This document shows, piece after piece, positions 14,064 to 22,632 of a stretch of 40,516 nucleotides of DNA. Both the position numbers and the translations under genes were made by a program. The stretch is taken from positions 1-40,516 of the forward strand of contig JAAYJN010000040.1 of NCBI GenBank assembly GCA_012522935.1, given 5' to 3'. Source of the stretch: Candidatus Cloacimonadota bacterium (lineage in GTDB: Bacteria > Cloacimonadota > Cloacimonadia > Cloacimonadales > Cloacimonadaceae). The notes under the pieces were generated by a model, which saw only the letters and a list, made by a program, of their open reading frames with translations, searched no databases and was not told where the DNA came from. Position 1 is the first letter of the stretch. The number at the start of each line of letters is the position of its first letter.

Positions 14064-15671
14064 TTAATTACTGCGCGCCCTCTTTAAGAGGATATTATAA
14101 GAGCCTTTCCAAAAGTAATGCCAGTCTGTCCTCAAGGGACGCTTCATCTTTTGCTCCAGATAACGGCGTTCGGATTCCACTATTTCCTCAAAGGTATGCG
14201 GCATATCAGCATAGAAGGGGGGCAGGAGACCGGGCTTGAACTGGAGGCGCAGCTCTTGCATATCCGGTGGGTACAGCGAGAAATAGTGATCGCTGAGGGC
14301 ACGCACCCCCACCAAGGATAATTCGCCCTTGAAAAAGTTTAAAAATTGGGGCAGCTCGTCCAGCCACAGGCTGCGCATCACCTTCCCCCAGCTGGTCACG
14401 CGGAAGTCGTTCTTAAACTTGCCGCCTTCCTGCAGGGCATTGGTCTGAAACACATATTCCTGCAGGTATTCGCTATAGGGGTGCATGGTGCGGAATTTCT
14501 TTACATAGATCACTTTGCCGTTTTTGCCCAAGCGTTTGAGGCGGATCAGCGGGCCATAGGTGGGATTGGGATCGGTGCGCGGGGGACGGCTTTTCTTGAG
14601 GATAAAATTCATCTTGCCATTGATTTCCCGTTTGTGGATGAGGTCGAATCCGCAAAAGTAAAAGCGCCCTAACATCTCAGTTTCAGACAGGGCACGGTCG
14701 CGGCCTTTGGTGAGGGCAAAATACCAGCCTTGCAAGAGGGGGAGCTTGGGGAACACGCGCCGGAAGATGAAATCAACTCCATAGATGATGGCGCCCAGGA
14801 AGGGGGTGAAACGTCTGTAAAGCTCGTTGCGGCGCTGGCTGATGGTTTGACCATGGCAAATGAAGACTCCGCCGGGCAAGAGCAATTCATTCACCCTGAT
14901 CAGATAGTAGTTCAAGCGGCGCATGTCGTTGATTTTGTGCAGGTTGATGAATATCTGGCGGGATTCCGCCTCTTCATTTTGGATGTTGAAATAGCTCTCG
15001 GATTGCAGGATGAGAGTTTCAGACTTGGCAAAACGGGTGAGGTCCAAATAATCATTCACAAAATCAAAGAGCTGTTGGTCGTTTGCCAAGTAGGATTTCC
15101 AGAGTGGCATCATAATGCTATTCTGGGGGCTGCATTCCGAATAGGGAGGGCTGTAGCTATCCGAAGAGATCACCGGTACCACGTTTTCACTATCCAAAAA
15201 GAACTTGGGGCTCTGCGATTCTTCCAGTGCCTTGGAGCGCGTCACCAAGCGGGTGCTGGCAAAGGTCTTATTCTCCTTGTGAAACTTGAGCGCATAAAAC
15301 AGGCCAATGAAGAGGAATAGCTCCAGCGCCACCGTTCCCAGCATTGTGCCCAGCACGATTCCGCGCGAGTATGAAAATTGCTTGAAAACGTAGATGAGCC
15401 CAAACAAGATGGCGGTGGCAACCACATCGCATTTGAGCACGCGCCTTGCCATCTCGCTGCCATTGGCAATGTTGTGCAAGGAGTATTTCATCCCCCAGAT
15501 TCCCGAACCAATCCATATCGCAGTGAAGGGAATCAGGGAACGCCAATAATTGGCGATAATCACCCGGGTGCCGGTCTTGATCTTTGCAATAAACAAAAAC
15601 GAAAACAGCACGATGCCGATATTAAGGAGGAAAAGTAAGTACTTGGTAAGTCTGACTTTCATGGGGCTCAT
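14064..15671 (-). CDS. Polyprenyl-phosphate sugar-1-phosphate transferase (initiating enzyme)
   Basis: This protein of about 535 residues has four N-terminal membrane helices (to about residue 135). A soluble middle region contains a degenerate methyltransferase-like stretch (YLIRVNELLLPGGVFICHG) and a short membrane hairpin (GVDFIFRRVFPKLPLLQGWYF). The C-terminal bacterial sugar transferase domain has VKKFRTMHPYSEYLQEY, DFRVTSWGK, LWLDELPQFLNFFKGELSLVGVRAL and FKPGLLPPFYAD. The family transfers a sugar phosphate from a UDP-sugar to undecaprenyl phosphate, starting the repeat unit. The membrane hairpin lies some 60 residues further from the catalytic core than in PssY/WcaJ. The ATG at 15671 has AAGGA 4 nt upstream; the ATG at 15704, abutting the epimerase stop, is an alternative. 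Confidence 0.85.
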   Translation of the reverse strand: MSPMKVRLTKYLLFLLNIGIVLFSFLFIAKIKTGTRVIIANYWRSLIPFTAIWIGSGIWGMKYSLHNIANGSEMARRVLKCDVVATAILFGLIYVFKQFSYSRGIVLGTMLGTVALELFLFIGLFYALKFHKENKTFASTRLVTRSKALEESQSPKFFLDSENVVPVISSDSYSPPYSECSPQNSIMMPLWKSYLANDQQLFDFVNDYLDLTRFAKSETLILQSESYFNIQNEEAESRQIFINLHKINDMRRLNYYLIRVNELLLPGGVFICHGQTISQRRNELYRRFTPFLGAIIYGVDFIFRRVFPKLPLLQGWYFALTKGRDRALSETEMLGRFYFCGFDLIHKREINGKMNFILKKSRPPRTDPNPTYGPLIRLKRLGKNGKVIYVKKFRTMHPYSEYLQEYVFQTNALQEGGKFKNDFRVTSWGKVMRSLWLDELPQFLNFFKGELSLVGVRALSDHYFSLYPPDMQELRLQFKPGLLPPFYADMPHTFEEIVESERRYLEQKMKRPLRTDWHYFWKGSYNILLKRARSN

Positions 15672-15704
15672 AACATCCTTCGATTCTGGGTAAACAGCTG
15701 TCAT

Positions 15705-16634
15705 TTATTGAAAGAATGCCACCGTCCGCTCCAAGCCTTCCCTAAAATCCACGCGCACTTCATAGCCTAAGAGTTCCTGCGCTTTTTCTATCCCCGCCAA
15801 GGAGTGTTTCACGTCTCCGGCACGGTCTTCGTCAAATATGGGCTCTATATCCTTGCCCAAGATGCTATTGATCATCTGCACCAGCTCGATGAGGGTGTAT
15901 CTCTCGCCACAGGCGATATTGATCACCTTCCCCACCGCTTTCGGAGCCGTGCACGCTTGGATATTCGCCCACACATTGTTTTCCACAAAGGTAAAATCGC
16001 GCGATTGAGAGCCATCGCCGAAGATCACCGGCTGTTGATTGTTCATAATGAGACGGATGAATTTGGGAATCACGGCGCTGTATTGACTGGTGGGGTCCTG
16101 ATGGGGACCAAACACGTTGAAATATCTCAGTGCCACGGTTTCCAAGCCATAAAGCTGGGTGAATACCTGACAATAACGCTCCTGTGCATACTTGGTGAGC
16201 GCATAGGGAGACATCGGATTGATGGGCATCTCCTCCACCTTGGGCAGCTCCTCGCTATTGCCATAGATCGAGGAAGAAGACGCCAATACCACCCGTTTTA
16301 CGCCAAATTCCTTGGCAGCCTCCAGGATATTCAGCATGCCCAAGATATTGACATCGTTGGAGGTGATAGGATCATTGATAGAGCGCGGGACGGAGGGCAA
16401 GGCACCCTGATGTAGGATATAATCCACGCCCTTCACCGCGGAACGCACAATATGGAAGCTGCGCAAATCACCTTCTATCATGGTGAATAAGGGATTCTTC
16501 ATCATGGGGAGGATGTTTTCCCGCTTGCCGGTGGCAAAGTTATCCAAAACCACCACTTCCTGGCCTTGCTTGAGGAGCTCTGCTACAATATTGGAGCCGA
16601 TAAAGCCGGCGCCGCCTGTTACTAAGTATTTCAC
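15705..16634 (-). CDS. NAD-dependent nucleotide-sugar epimerase (GalE/WbpP-like SDR)
   Basis: This 309-residue extended SDR has the nucleotide-binding TGGAGFIGSNI at its N-terminus, a DNFATGKREN segment and the serine of the active site in VLASSSSIYG. It has YALTKYAQERY (Y-x3-K), RYFNVFGPHQDP and SRDFTFVENNVWA. This pattern is that of UDP-glucose or UDP-GlcNAc 4-epimerases and related UDP-uronate enzymes; the exact sugar cannot be read from sequence. It supplies an activated sugar for the polysaccharide. Its stop abuts the next gene, the initiating sugar transferase. Confidence 0.85.
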   Translation of the reverse strand: MKYLVTGGAGFIGSNIVAELLKQGQEVVVLDNFATGKRENILPMMKNPLFTMIEGDLRSFHIVRSAVKGVDYILHQGALPSVPRSINDPITSNDVNILGMLNILEAAKEFGVKRVVLASSSSIYGNSEELPKVEEMPINPMSPYALTKYAQERYCQVFTQLYGLETVALRYFNVFGPHQDPTSQYSAVIPKFIRLIMNNQQPVIFGDGSQSRDFTFVENNVWANIQACTAPKAVGKVINIACGERYTLIELVQMINSILGKDIEPIFDEDRAGDVKHSLAGIEKAQELLGYEVRVDFREGLERTVAFFQ

Positions 16635-16684
16635 GGTCTATCTACCTCGTTTTGATCTTGTATTATGTAAATGCCTCGGTCCAT

Positions 16685-17443
16685 CTAACGGGTAAGCGCA
16701 CGCTTTACCACGTTCTTTAGCTTCTGCGCCACCAGCTCTTTCATCCACGCCTGCCAGCCATCGTTCCAACGCTGGGGATGGGTATTGATCATAATCTTAT
16801 CGGGCAATTCATTGCCTTGGATGAGCTCGATGAGATGAAAGGTGCTTTTGATCTCATAATTAAAGGGGGTATCCACTTTATCACGAATGCTGGCATCCCG
16901 GTTGTTCCAGCTCCTGCCGGTATCAGTGAGATAGAGCACCTGCGTGTAATCTATATCAAAATAGGGCTCGCCGATGATGCCGTGTTCCCTATAAGAATAA
17001 TCCTGCCATAGATCACGATTGTCATATCTGGAAAGTGGACTGCCGTGCATACAGATGGTAGAAATAGGGGCAAGTTCACGCAATAGCATCAGATTCAGCG
17101 TAAAAGAAGCCATTGCCCTATCTTTATCCCCTTTGGCAAAGTCCATATCCTCGTAATGATAACCGATCTCATGCCCCATGCCTGCAACAGCCTTGATGAT
17201 GCTGGGTTTATAAGATACCGGCACCATGCGGAAATAATAAGACGCCAGCATCCCCAGCTTCTTTTCCAAAGCAGCAAAAGCCAGGGAATTAAGCGGCATT
17301 TTATCAACATCGTGACGCAAAATTACCACTCTCTCTTGGGGCATCTCCAAAAACTGAGCAAAGGTCTGCACTTGATACCCAGCTTTCTGCAGGGCAAGCA
17401 GCAGAGCTTCATAAGCCTTTACGGTAAAATCTTTATTCCTCAT
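16685..17443 (-). CDS. Polysaccharide deacetylase-like protein (NodB fold)
   Basis: This 252-residue protein of the carbohydrate esterase 4/NodB-like fold has VVILRHDVDKMP (the HDVD metal-binding segment), IGYHYED, CMHGSPLSRYDNRDLW and MINTHPQRW near the C-terminus. Members in polysaccharide loci either remove N-acetyl groups or act on related substrates; this short variant has no signal peptide and probably works in the cytoplasm (inference). It sits between the epimerase and the VanZ gene, 20 nt from the latter. Confidence 0.75.
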   Translation of the reverse strand: MRNKDFTVKAYEALLLALQKAGYQVQTFAQFLEMPQERVVILRHDVDKMPLNSLAFAALEKKLGMLASYYFRMVPVSYKPSIIKAVAGMGHEIGYHYEDMDFAKGDKDRAMASFTLNLMLLRELAPISTICMHGSPLSRYDNRDLWQDYSYREHGIIGEPYFDIDYTQVLYLTDTGRSWNNRDASIRDKVDTPFNYEIKSTFHLIELIQGNELPDKIMINTHPQRWNDGWQAWMKELVAQKLKNVVKRALTR

Positions 17444-17463
17444 TTTTACTCCCCAAATAACAG

Positions 17464-17859
17464 CTAATAACTGCCTAACTCGCTACCAGGCAAGGTAAAC
17501 TTCATCAAAACTGCCACAGCCAACCCCAATACCGCACCCAGCAAATTGGCGATCAGATCCATGGGATTGAAACTACGCCAAGGGATTATATATTGGATGG
17601 ACTCCAGCGCTATTGCAGCGACAAAGACGATTGAGTAAAACTTTAACAGAGGATAGGTCTTGAACCATTGCACACGCATTATGCTGCCCACTATCCAGAT
17701 AAATCCAAAGCACAAAAAGATAGCAGTATGCGCCAGATAATCATATCTAAAACGCCCGAGTTTATTGGTATTCAAACTTTTATTTGCTGCATTACCAATG
17801 GGGATGATGTTGATAACAATCACCACTATCAGCCACAGCCAAAAGAGTTTTTTGATCAT
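17464..17859 (-). CDS. VanZ-family small membrane protein
   Basis: This 131-residue integral membrane protein has four hydrophobic segments. The VanZ pattern is visible as DYLAHTAIFLCFGFIW, then ALESIQYIIPWRSFNPMDLIANLLGAVLG (E-x2-Q, then R-x5-D-x3-N-x2-G). VanZ confers low teicoplanin resistance in enterococci by an unknown mechanism, and relatives are frequent in glycan gene clusters of FCB bacteria. It lies 16 nt downstream of the DUF354 gene. Confidence 0.8.
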   Translation of the reverse strand: MIKKLFWLWLIVVIVINIIPIGNAANKSLNTNKLGRFRYDYLAHTAIFLCFGFIWIVGSIMRVQWFKTYPLLKFYSIVFVAAIALESIQYIIPWRSFNPMDLIANLLGAVLGLAVAVLMKFTLPGSELGSY

Positions 17860-17875
17860 TGCGGGAATACCTTAA

Positions 17876-18958
17876 TCATCTAAACCTGTCGAAATCCACT
17901 TTCCCCATCTTTGTCGCCTGCAAAGAGCCGGGGGCGTTTTCCAATAGCCAAGCCCAAAATGCCGTCACATCTATTTTTTCCGATAGCATCACATCTCTTT
18001 TTTCTGCCCATTCAGCTTTTACGTTATCTCGTTTTAGGATGTTTTCCATTTTCTTCAGCATCCAATCAAAGTGGCGGGGATGATAGCTATAAGCCAAGTC
18101 ATAATACTTTTCCACCTCTTCGATCACGGTCAGCTTTCCGGCAAAGGTATTACACCTAAAGGCAGGGGTACCCAATACCGCAGCTTCGGTGGTCATGGTC
18201 TGGCTATCGCAGGCAAGTAGCTGGGCATAATACATCAAGGAGTGCATCTTTTCGGGAGAAATGGGTGCTGCATAAAGCGTGAAATCGGGATCCGCCACCT
18301 CAGAGGTGATCAGCACTTTCCCATAAGGTTCCAAGAGTCTGATCAACTGCCATTTTTGCTCTTTAGATAGCCCATACATGCCAATATCATGATGGGCCTT
18401 GAAAGCTGTAAAGCGCAGGATTAAGAAGGGATCGCCCTCTTTTAATCCGCAATCATCCAAAACGCTGGGATCTGGTACAAATCTATTGGGATGAAGGTAA
18501 GCCAGTTCCTGATAGCCTGGATAGCAAATCTGTTTGGGGTGCTTCTGGAAGGAGAGCGCATCAGGGGTCATCAGGTAATCTGCAAAAGGATAAACTAATT
18601 TTGTTGCCAAAGGCAATACTGCAAGGTCGCTATCTGTGGTAGCAATGGAGATAGCTTTGGTGAACTTTGCCGCATGCACGTTTGATGCGGATGAGCCCAA
18701 GGCGATGTCTATATCATGCTCTTTTTGTAAACGGATACACTCAAGATCATATCTCACCTGTTTGATAGCCTTTTGTAGAATGCCATGTGACTTTGCTCCA
18801 TAACTATGGAACTCTATATTGTACGCCCTAAATAGTTGCTCAATGATGGGAACTTTTTTGGAGCTAAATACTATTTTATGTTTTTCGCCCAGCTCAAAAT
18901 ACAGATTCCGAAAGTAATGAACCTGTGCAGGGTGGTTGATATCAATCAGGATATTCAT
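17876..18958 (-). CDS. DUF354-family protein, glycosyltransferase-B-like
   Basis: This 360-residue protein begins MNILIDINHPAQVHYFRNLY, the DUF354 signature. It has ALGSSASNVHAAKFTKAISIATTDSD and PYGKVLITSEV followed by AQLLACDSQTMTTEAAVLGTPAFR. The overall two-Rossmann layout resembles UDP-GlcNAc 2-epimerases and GT-B glycosyltransferases, and the last motif resembles their nucleotide-sugar site. DUF354 members are found throughout archaeal and bacterial surface-glycan loci without a proven reaction. A glycosyltransferase or epimerase role is likely (inference). Confidence 0.75.
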   Translation of the reverse strand: MNILIDINHPAQVHYFRNLYFELGEKHKIVFSSKKVPIIEQLFRAYNIEFHSYGAKSHGILQKAIKQVRYDLECIRLQKEHDIDIALGSSASNVHAAKFTKAISIATTDSDLAVLPLATKLVYPFADYLMTPDALSFQKHPKQICYPGYQELAYLHPNRFVPDPSVLDDCGLKEGDPFLILRFTAFKAHHDIGMYGLSKEQKWQLIRLLEPYGKVLITSEVADPDFTLYAAPISPEKMHSLMYYAQLLACDSQTMTTEAAVLGTPAFRCNTFAGKLTVIEEVEKYYDLAYSYHPRHFDWMLKKMENILKRDNVKAEWAEKRDVMLSEKIDVTAFWAWLLENAPGSLQATKMGKVDFDRFR

Positions 18959-18961
18959 ACG

Positions 18962-20410
18962 TCAGTTTGATACTCCCGCTACCAAGGGTCTGTTACTGAT
19001 CGGCAAGAAATCTACCTTCGACACTAAAATGTGATAATTGGGGTCGGTTTCTCTTTCATTGTCTTTGTCAAATATCAGCTTTTTGATTTCATCAACATTG
19101 GTGGTGTACCAGTAGTTTTGTGTACAATCCAAGTGCACCGTGTCAGAGTTATGATACATACACTGTGATTTGATTCCATATCTTGTACATTGCAAATTAT
19201 TGTGATTGGCAGATATCCAAGCATAAACACGGTAGGCATATATCCCAATGGCAGCTTGTATATCATTATAATTTATGTACATCCGCCCTCGATAGTTATC
19301 TATTGCCTGGGGTGAATCTCGAAAAGTGTTATACTCCACCGTTCCCACACTTCCATAGTCAAAGCCCATGTCATACTTTGTGTTTAAATGAAAGTAATTA
19401 TTAGATACATTAACACCAGTACTGAAACCTATTCTTAATCCTATTTCATTTTCAAAGAAATGACACCTCTTTACTTCTATGTTATTACTAAATTCCACAC
19501 CCACAGCTCCTCGCACCGTGTCTTTCCCTTGAGAGATGGTGGCATACGAAAGTTTAAAACCCGGTGACGATCCCACAGAGATTGATTGGGCTGAATCCAG
19601 AAACACATTACTTAGATGGAAATCATTACAATCCTGAAACTTCATCCCCAATTCGTTGTTTTTCATTTTGATGCTATGAATATGCTTTGACGTTTGACTC
19701 AGGAAAACCATGCTGTCAAAATCCTCAATATCAGCTTCACCATGAGAGTGAGAGTACAGTTTATCAGAGGACATGATTGTTATGGATGATGTATCTTCCA
19801 TAACCCAGTTGCCATGAATATTAAGCTTGTGATGAGGGGGAACAAGTAGAGTTACCCCACTTCCAACATTCAATGTAGAGCCCGGCAAGAGGGTGAAATC
19901 TCCCGAAAGCAAATAAACCCTATCACTCAGCATCGTAGCTTCTCCATCAATCGCGGCAGGCAAGCTTAAGATATCGGATAAAATAACATTGTTATTGTTT
20001 TCGTTTTGATTGATCTTGATTTCTTTTTGGTATTTAAAGCCATACCCTTCTTTATAAGCCACGAGGTGGTAGGTGCCTTTACCAATTTTATTTAGTGAAA
20101 ACTCTCCCAGTGCATTTGACGATACCACTACCATGGGCTTTGCGGTGCGGTGATCGAAAGTGTCATACATGTCCAAATCCGCCCCAATATTGGGGAATTC
20201 TGTTTTGACTTCCAAAATCCCAGCCTTGATCTGCTGCTGCTTATAAAGCAACACTGTCGCTCCCTCAATACCCACGTTTTCTATGTCCAATATCTTTCCC
20301 GACAACGTATAACTCTTGCTTCGTACGCTGTTGCAGGAAAATATCAAAAGCATGAGCGACAACATAATCCATAGGCGAACAAGCCAAATCAATCTCATTT
20401 TATTTTTCAC
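18962..20410 (-). CDS. Parallel beta-helix lipoprotein with carboxypeptidase-regulatory-like domain
   Basis: This is a 482-residue putative lipoprotein. A hydrophobic N-terminus ends in the lipobox LIFSC, followed by a carboxypeptidase-regulatory-like beta-sandwich (about residues 30-140; SGKILDIENVGIEGATVLLYK, GEFSLNKIGKGTYHLVAYKEGY). A right-handed beta-helix of the NosD/pectate-lyase type follows (about 190-450; repeated turns such as SNNIEVKRCHFFENEIGLRIG and VNVSNNYFHLNTKYDMGF). The GTG at 20410 is preferred because GGAGG lies 5 nt upstream; that site lies across the last codons of the preceding gene. Beta-helix proteins bind or cleave polysaccharides, so it may modify or tether the product of this locus (inference). 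No catalytic residues can be assigned. Confidence 0.75.
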   Translation of the reverse strand: MKNKMRLIWLVRLWIMLSLMLLIFSCNSVRSKSYTLSGKILDIENVGIEGATVLLYKQQQIKAGILEVKTEFPNIGADLDMYDTFDHRTAKPMVVVSSNALGEFSLNKIGKGTYHLVAYKEGYGFKYQKEIKINQNENNNNVILSDILSLPAAIDGEATMLSDRVYLLSGDFTLLPGSTLNVGSGVTLLVPPHHKLNIHGNWVMEDTSSITIMSSDKLYSHSHGEADIEDFDSMVFLSQTSKHIHSIKMKNNELGMKFQDCNDFHLSNVFLDSAQSISVGSSPGFKLSYATISQGKDTVRGAVGVEFSNNIEVKRCHFFENEIGLRIGFSTGVNVSNNYFHLNTKYDMGFDYGSVGTVEYNTFRDSPQAIDNYRGRMYINYNDIQAAIGIYAYRVYAWISANHNNLQCTRYGIKSQCMYHNSDTVHLDCTQNYWYTTNVDEIKKLIFDKDNERETDPNYHILVSKVDFLPISNRPLVAGVSN

Positions 20411-20411
20411 T

Positions 20412-20885
20412 CTAACCTCCAAATCTTTTTATTACCTTTGCAGGCACACCCACTGCCACACAATAATCTGGAATATCCTTGGTGACTACGGCGCCAGCGC
20501 CTATGATGGCACCCTTACCAATCGTAACTCCCGGCATAATAATCGCGCCAATGCCAATATGCGCCCCTTGTTTGATATGAATAGGTGCCTTGATAAAAGG
20601 CATATCTCCCACCCAATCACCGGTTTTATAATTGCCAAGATCACGCTGGTGGGTCAAAAGCATACAGCCTGCGGTTAAAAAAACATCATCCGAGATGAAC
20701 ACACGTTCCGGTCCATCGTCATCTATCAGCACATCCAAGCCTATCAATACGTTTTTGCCGATATGAACGCCCCGCAAACGGTGGAAAAACACCCTCACCA
20801 CTCCCGGAAAGCTGTGCCGGGCAAAGTGATGTAAAAATCGGTTGAGTATCCCTTTCAATAGGGCTGGCAAAGAACGTTTCCTCAT
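20412..20885 (-). CDS. Hexapeptide-repeat O/N-acyltransferase
   Basis: This 157-residue left-handed beta-helix acyltransferase of the WbbJ/Maa type has hexapeptide turns GVHIGKNVLIGLDVLIDD, the catalytic-His region MLLTHQRDLGN and IKQGAHIGIGAIIMPGVTIGKGAIIGAGAVVTKDIP, and ends VGVPAKVIKRF. It transfers an acyl group, usually acetyl from acetyl-CoA, to a sugar hydroxyl or amine. It overlaps the upstream glycosyltransferase by 4 nt and lies 1 nt from the lipoprotein start. Confidence 0.85.
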   Translation of the reverse strand: MRKRSLPALLKGILNRFLHHFARHSFPGVVRVFFHRLRGVHIGKNVLIGLDVLIDDDGPERVFISDDVFLTAGCMLLTHQRDLGNYKTGDWVGDMPFIKAPIHIKQGAHIGIGAIIMPGVTIGKGAIIGAGAVVTKDIPDYCVAVGVPAKVIKRFGG

Positions 20886-21952
20886 TGTTTGATCACCTCG
20901 TTTAGCTCATTTTCCCAAAGCTTGATGGCGCTTTTGTGAGAGTGATGCTCTTCAATCATTTTACGCGCCTCTTTCTTCATTGTTTCCAGATTCGGCTCGT
21001 TTTCATAGGCATTCTGCATCAAATCCTTCAAGTTTTGCACTTCAGTCAAAGCAAATCCAAAACCGGTTTTTTCATTCACAATAATATCCGGGATATTGCC
21101 CACCAAGGACGAGATACACACCATCCCACAGCTCATGGCCTCCATCAAGGCGCAAGGCAAGCCTTCGTTATCAGATGCCATCACAAATATTCGTGCTTTA
21201 TGCAGCCAAGCCCGAGTATCTTTTTGAAACCCGTGAAAGCTGATATTACCATCCAAGCCTCTTTTTTGCACTTCTGTTTTCAATTCCTCTTCCAAACTGC
21301 CATAGCCCACCACGGCAAGCTTTACATCAGGATAAATCTTAATCAGCTCCACCATGGCGTTAAATATCCGGGGCAGTCCCTTATAAACCTCCAAACGCCC
21401 AATATAAATGAAATCAAATTCCTTGGTATCCGCGGTGGAGGGGATAAAACGCTCGGTATCAATAGTACTGTGTAAAATGTGCACATTGTCAAAGCCCAGT
21501 TCGTTCCAGCGTGCTTTTGATTTGGAACCAGGAACATTGAAAAACATGGCATTTTTTATTATCTTGCGGATAAACCAGCCCCTTACTGGTAAAGCCGCCA
21601 AACGGTGTACATCAGTGCCCGTATGTCCCAGGATATAAGGGGTTCCAGTAAGCTTGGCTGCCATATACACTAGGTAAAAATGAGGTATATAATGATATCC
21701 CAACAGTAGCTTCGCTTTATGCTTTTTTACCAACCTTGCCAAAATGAAGGGCGTGATAAGCAAGTTAAAAATTGGATTCTTGCACAGCCGAGGCAGCACT
21801 TGATATGATACCTTATCAATATCCGGTCCCAGCTCCTTTCTTGCCACCACGATCTTATCCACCTGCTGCACTTTACTAAGAGGGATAAACTTGGCTTCAA
21901 AAGTGCCGGGGCCCATCCTGCTGCTACTGATGATAGTGATGCTGTCTTTCAA
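20882..21952 (-). CDS. Glycosyltransferase family 4
   Basis: This 356-residue GT-B enzyme has the C-terminal domain motifs FDFIYIGRLEVYKGLPRI, VVGYGSLEEELK and ASDNEGLPCALMEAMSCG, the last with the E-x7-E of retaining family-4 transferases, followed by SLVGNIPDIIV and KTGFGF. It adds a sugar to the lipid-linked repeat unit on the cytoplasmic face. The start overlaps the previous coding region by 4 nt and the stop overlaps the acyltransferase start. Confidence 0.9.
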   Translation of the reverse strand: MKDSITIISSSRMGPGTFEAKFIPLSKVQQVDKIVVARKELGPDIDKVSYQVLPRLCKNPIFNLLITPFILARLVKKHKAKLLLGYHYIPHFYLVYMAAKLTGTPYILGHTGTDVHRLAALPVRGWFIRKIIKNAMFFNVPGSKSKARWNELGFDNVHILHSTIDTERFIPSTADTKEFDFIYIGRLEVYKGLPRIFNAMVELIKIYPDVKLAVVGYGSLEEELKTEVQKRGLDGNISFHGFQKDTRAWLHKARIFVMASDNEGLPCALMEAMSCGMVCISSLVGNIPDIIVNEKTGFGFALTEVQNLKDLMQNAYENEPNLETMKKEARKMIEEHHSHKSAIKLWENELNEVIKQ

Positions 21953-22629
21953 TATTCCACCTTTGATATTACGTATTTATGCTTTCCGGCAGCGCTGAGG
22001 GGGATATCATCCACTATCTGCACCTCTATGGCTATACCTTCTCCGGCATTATGCTGTAATAAAGTAACGATATCCTGCTCGTCTTTGGCTGTAAATGACG
22101 GAGTAACAACCAGCTTGATCACTATCAAATGCGGCTTTTCGTGGATTATCTGAAATTTGGAAAGCTTGTCTATCAAACCCTCAAAGGGGATAGAAAGCCC
22201 ATTTAAGACTCTGCCATTGGGCAGGTAAAACACATCAGACACTCGTCCCACTATTTTATCCAACACGGGTAGCTTGATTCCACATTCACAGGGTGCTGCA
22301 CTGGGTATAGCCTGATCTGATGGGGCATATCTGATCAGAGGCATGGCATAGTCGTGCAAAGAGGTGAGCACAATCTCGCCTGTATCTCCGGGCTGGGTTT
22401 TGGTTTTTAGATCTTTATCCAAGACCTCCATGATGCTGGTCTCGGTATTAATATGATATTTTTGCGATAGCGCACATTGGCTGGCGCCACCCATCCCATC
22501 TCCACAACCATAGGTATCTATTATTTTGCAAGCAAAGGCTTCTTCAATGCTCTTTCTATCCACTTCCAGCAACATTTCAGCAGTGGTGAATATCTTATCC
22601 ATCCTAAGTTGGATATTATGCTGCTGCAC
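21949..22629 (-). CDS. CapK/PaaK-family protein, C-terminal half of a gene split by tandem stops
   Basis: These 226 residues correspond to the second half of a phenylacetate-CoA-ligase-like (CapK) protein: IFTTAEMLLEVDRKSIEEAF, IDTYGCGDGMGG (family YG-x-E region), CECGIKLPVLDKIVGRVSDVFYLPNG and a C-terminal SAAGKHKYVIS. It is in the same frame as the N-terminal half, separated only by TAA TGA, and would have to start at the GTG at 22629, which has no Shine-Dalgarno site. Motifs are intact and no further stops occur. It is either a recent pseudogene or a two-chain enzyme using reinitiation. Confidence 0.65.
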   Translation of the reverse strand: MQQHNIQLRMDKIFTTAEMLLEVDRKSIEEAFACKIIDTYGCGDGMGGASQCALSQKYHINTETSIMEVLDKDLKTKTQPGDTGEIVLTSLHDYAMPLIRYAPSDQAIPSAAPCECGIKLPVLDKIVGRVSDVFYLPNGRVLNGLSIPFEGLIDKLSKFQIIHEKPHLIVIKLVVTPSFTAKDEQDIVTLLQHNAGEGIAIEVQIVDDIPLSAAGKHKYVISKVEY

Positions 22630-22632
22630 TCA

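Noticed and set aside
15804-16415. Plus-strand open frame of 203 codons
   Set aside because: It is the complement of the epimerase gene, with no start signal or known family.
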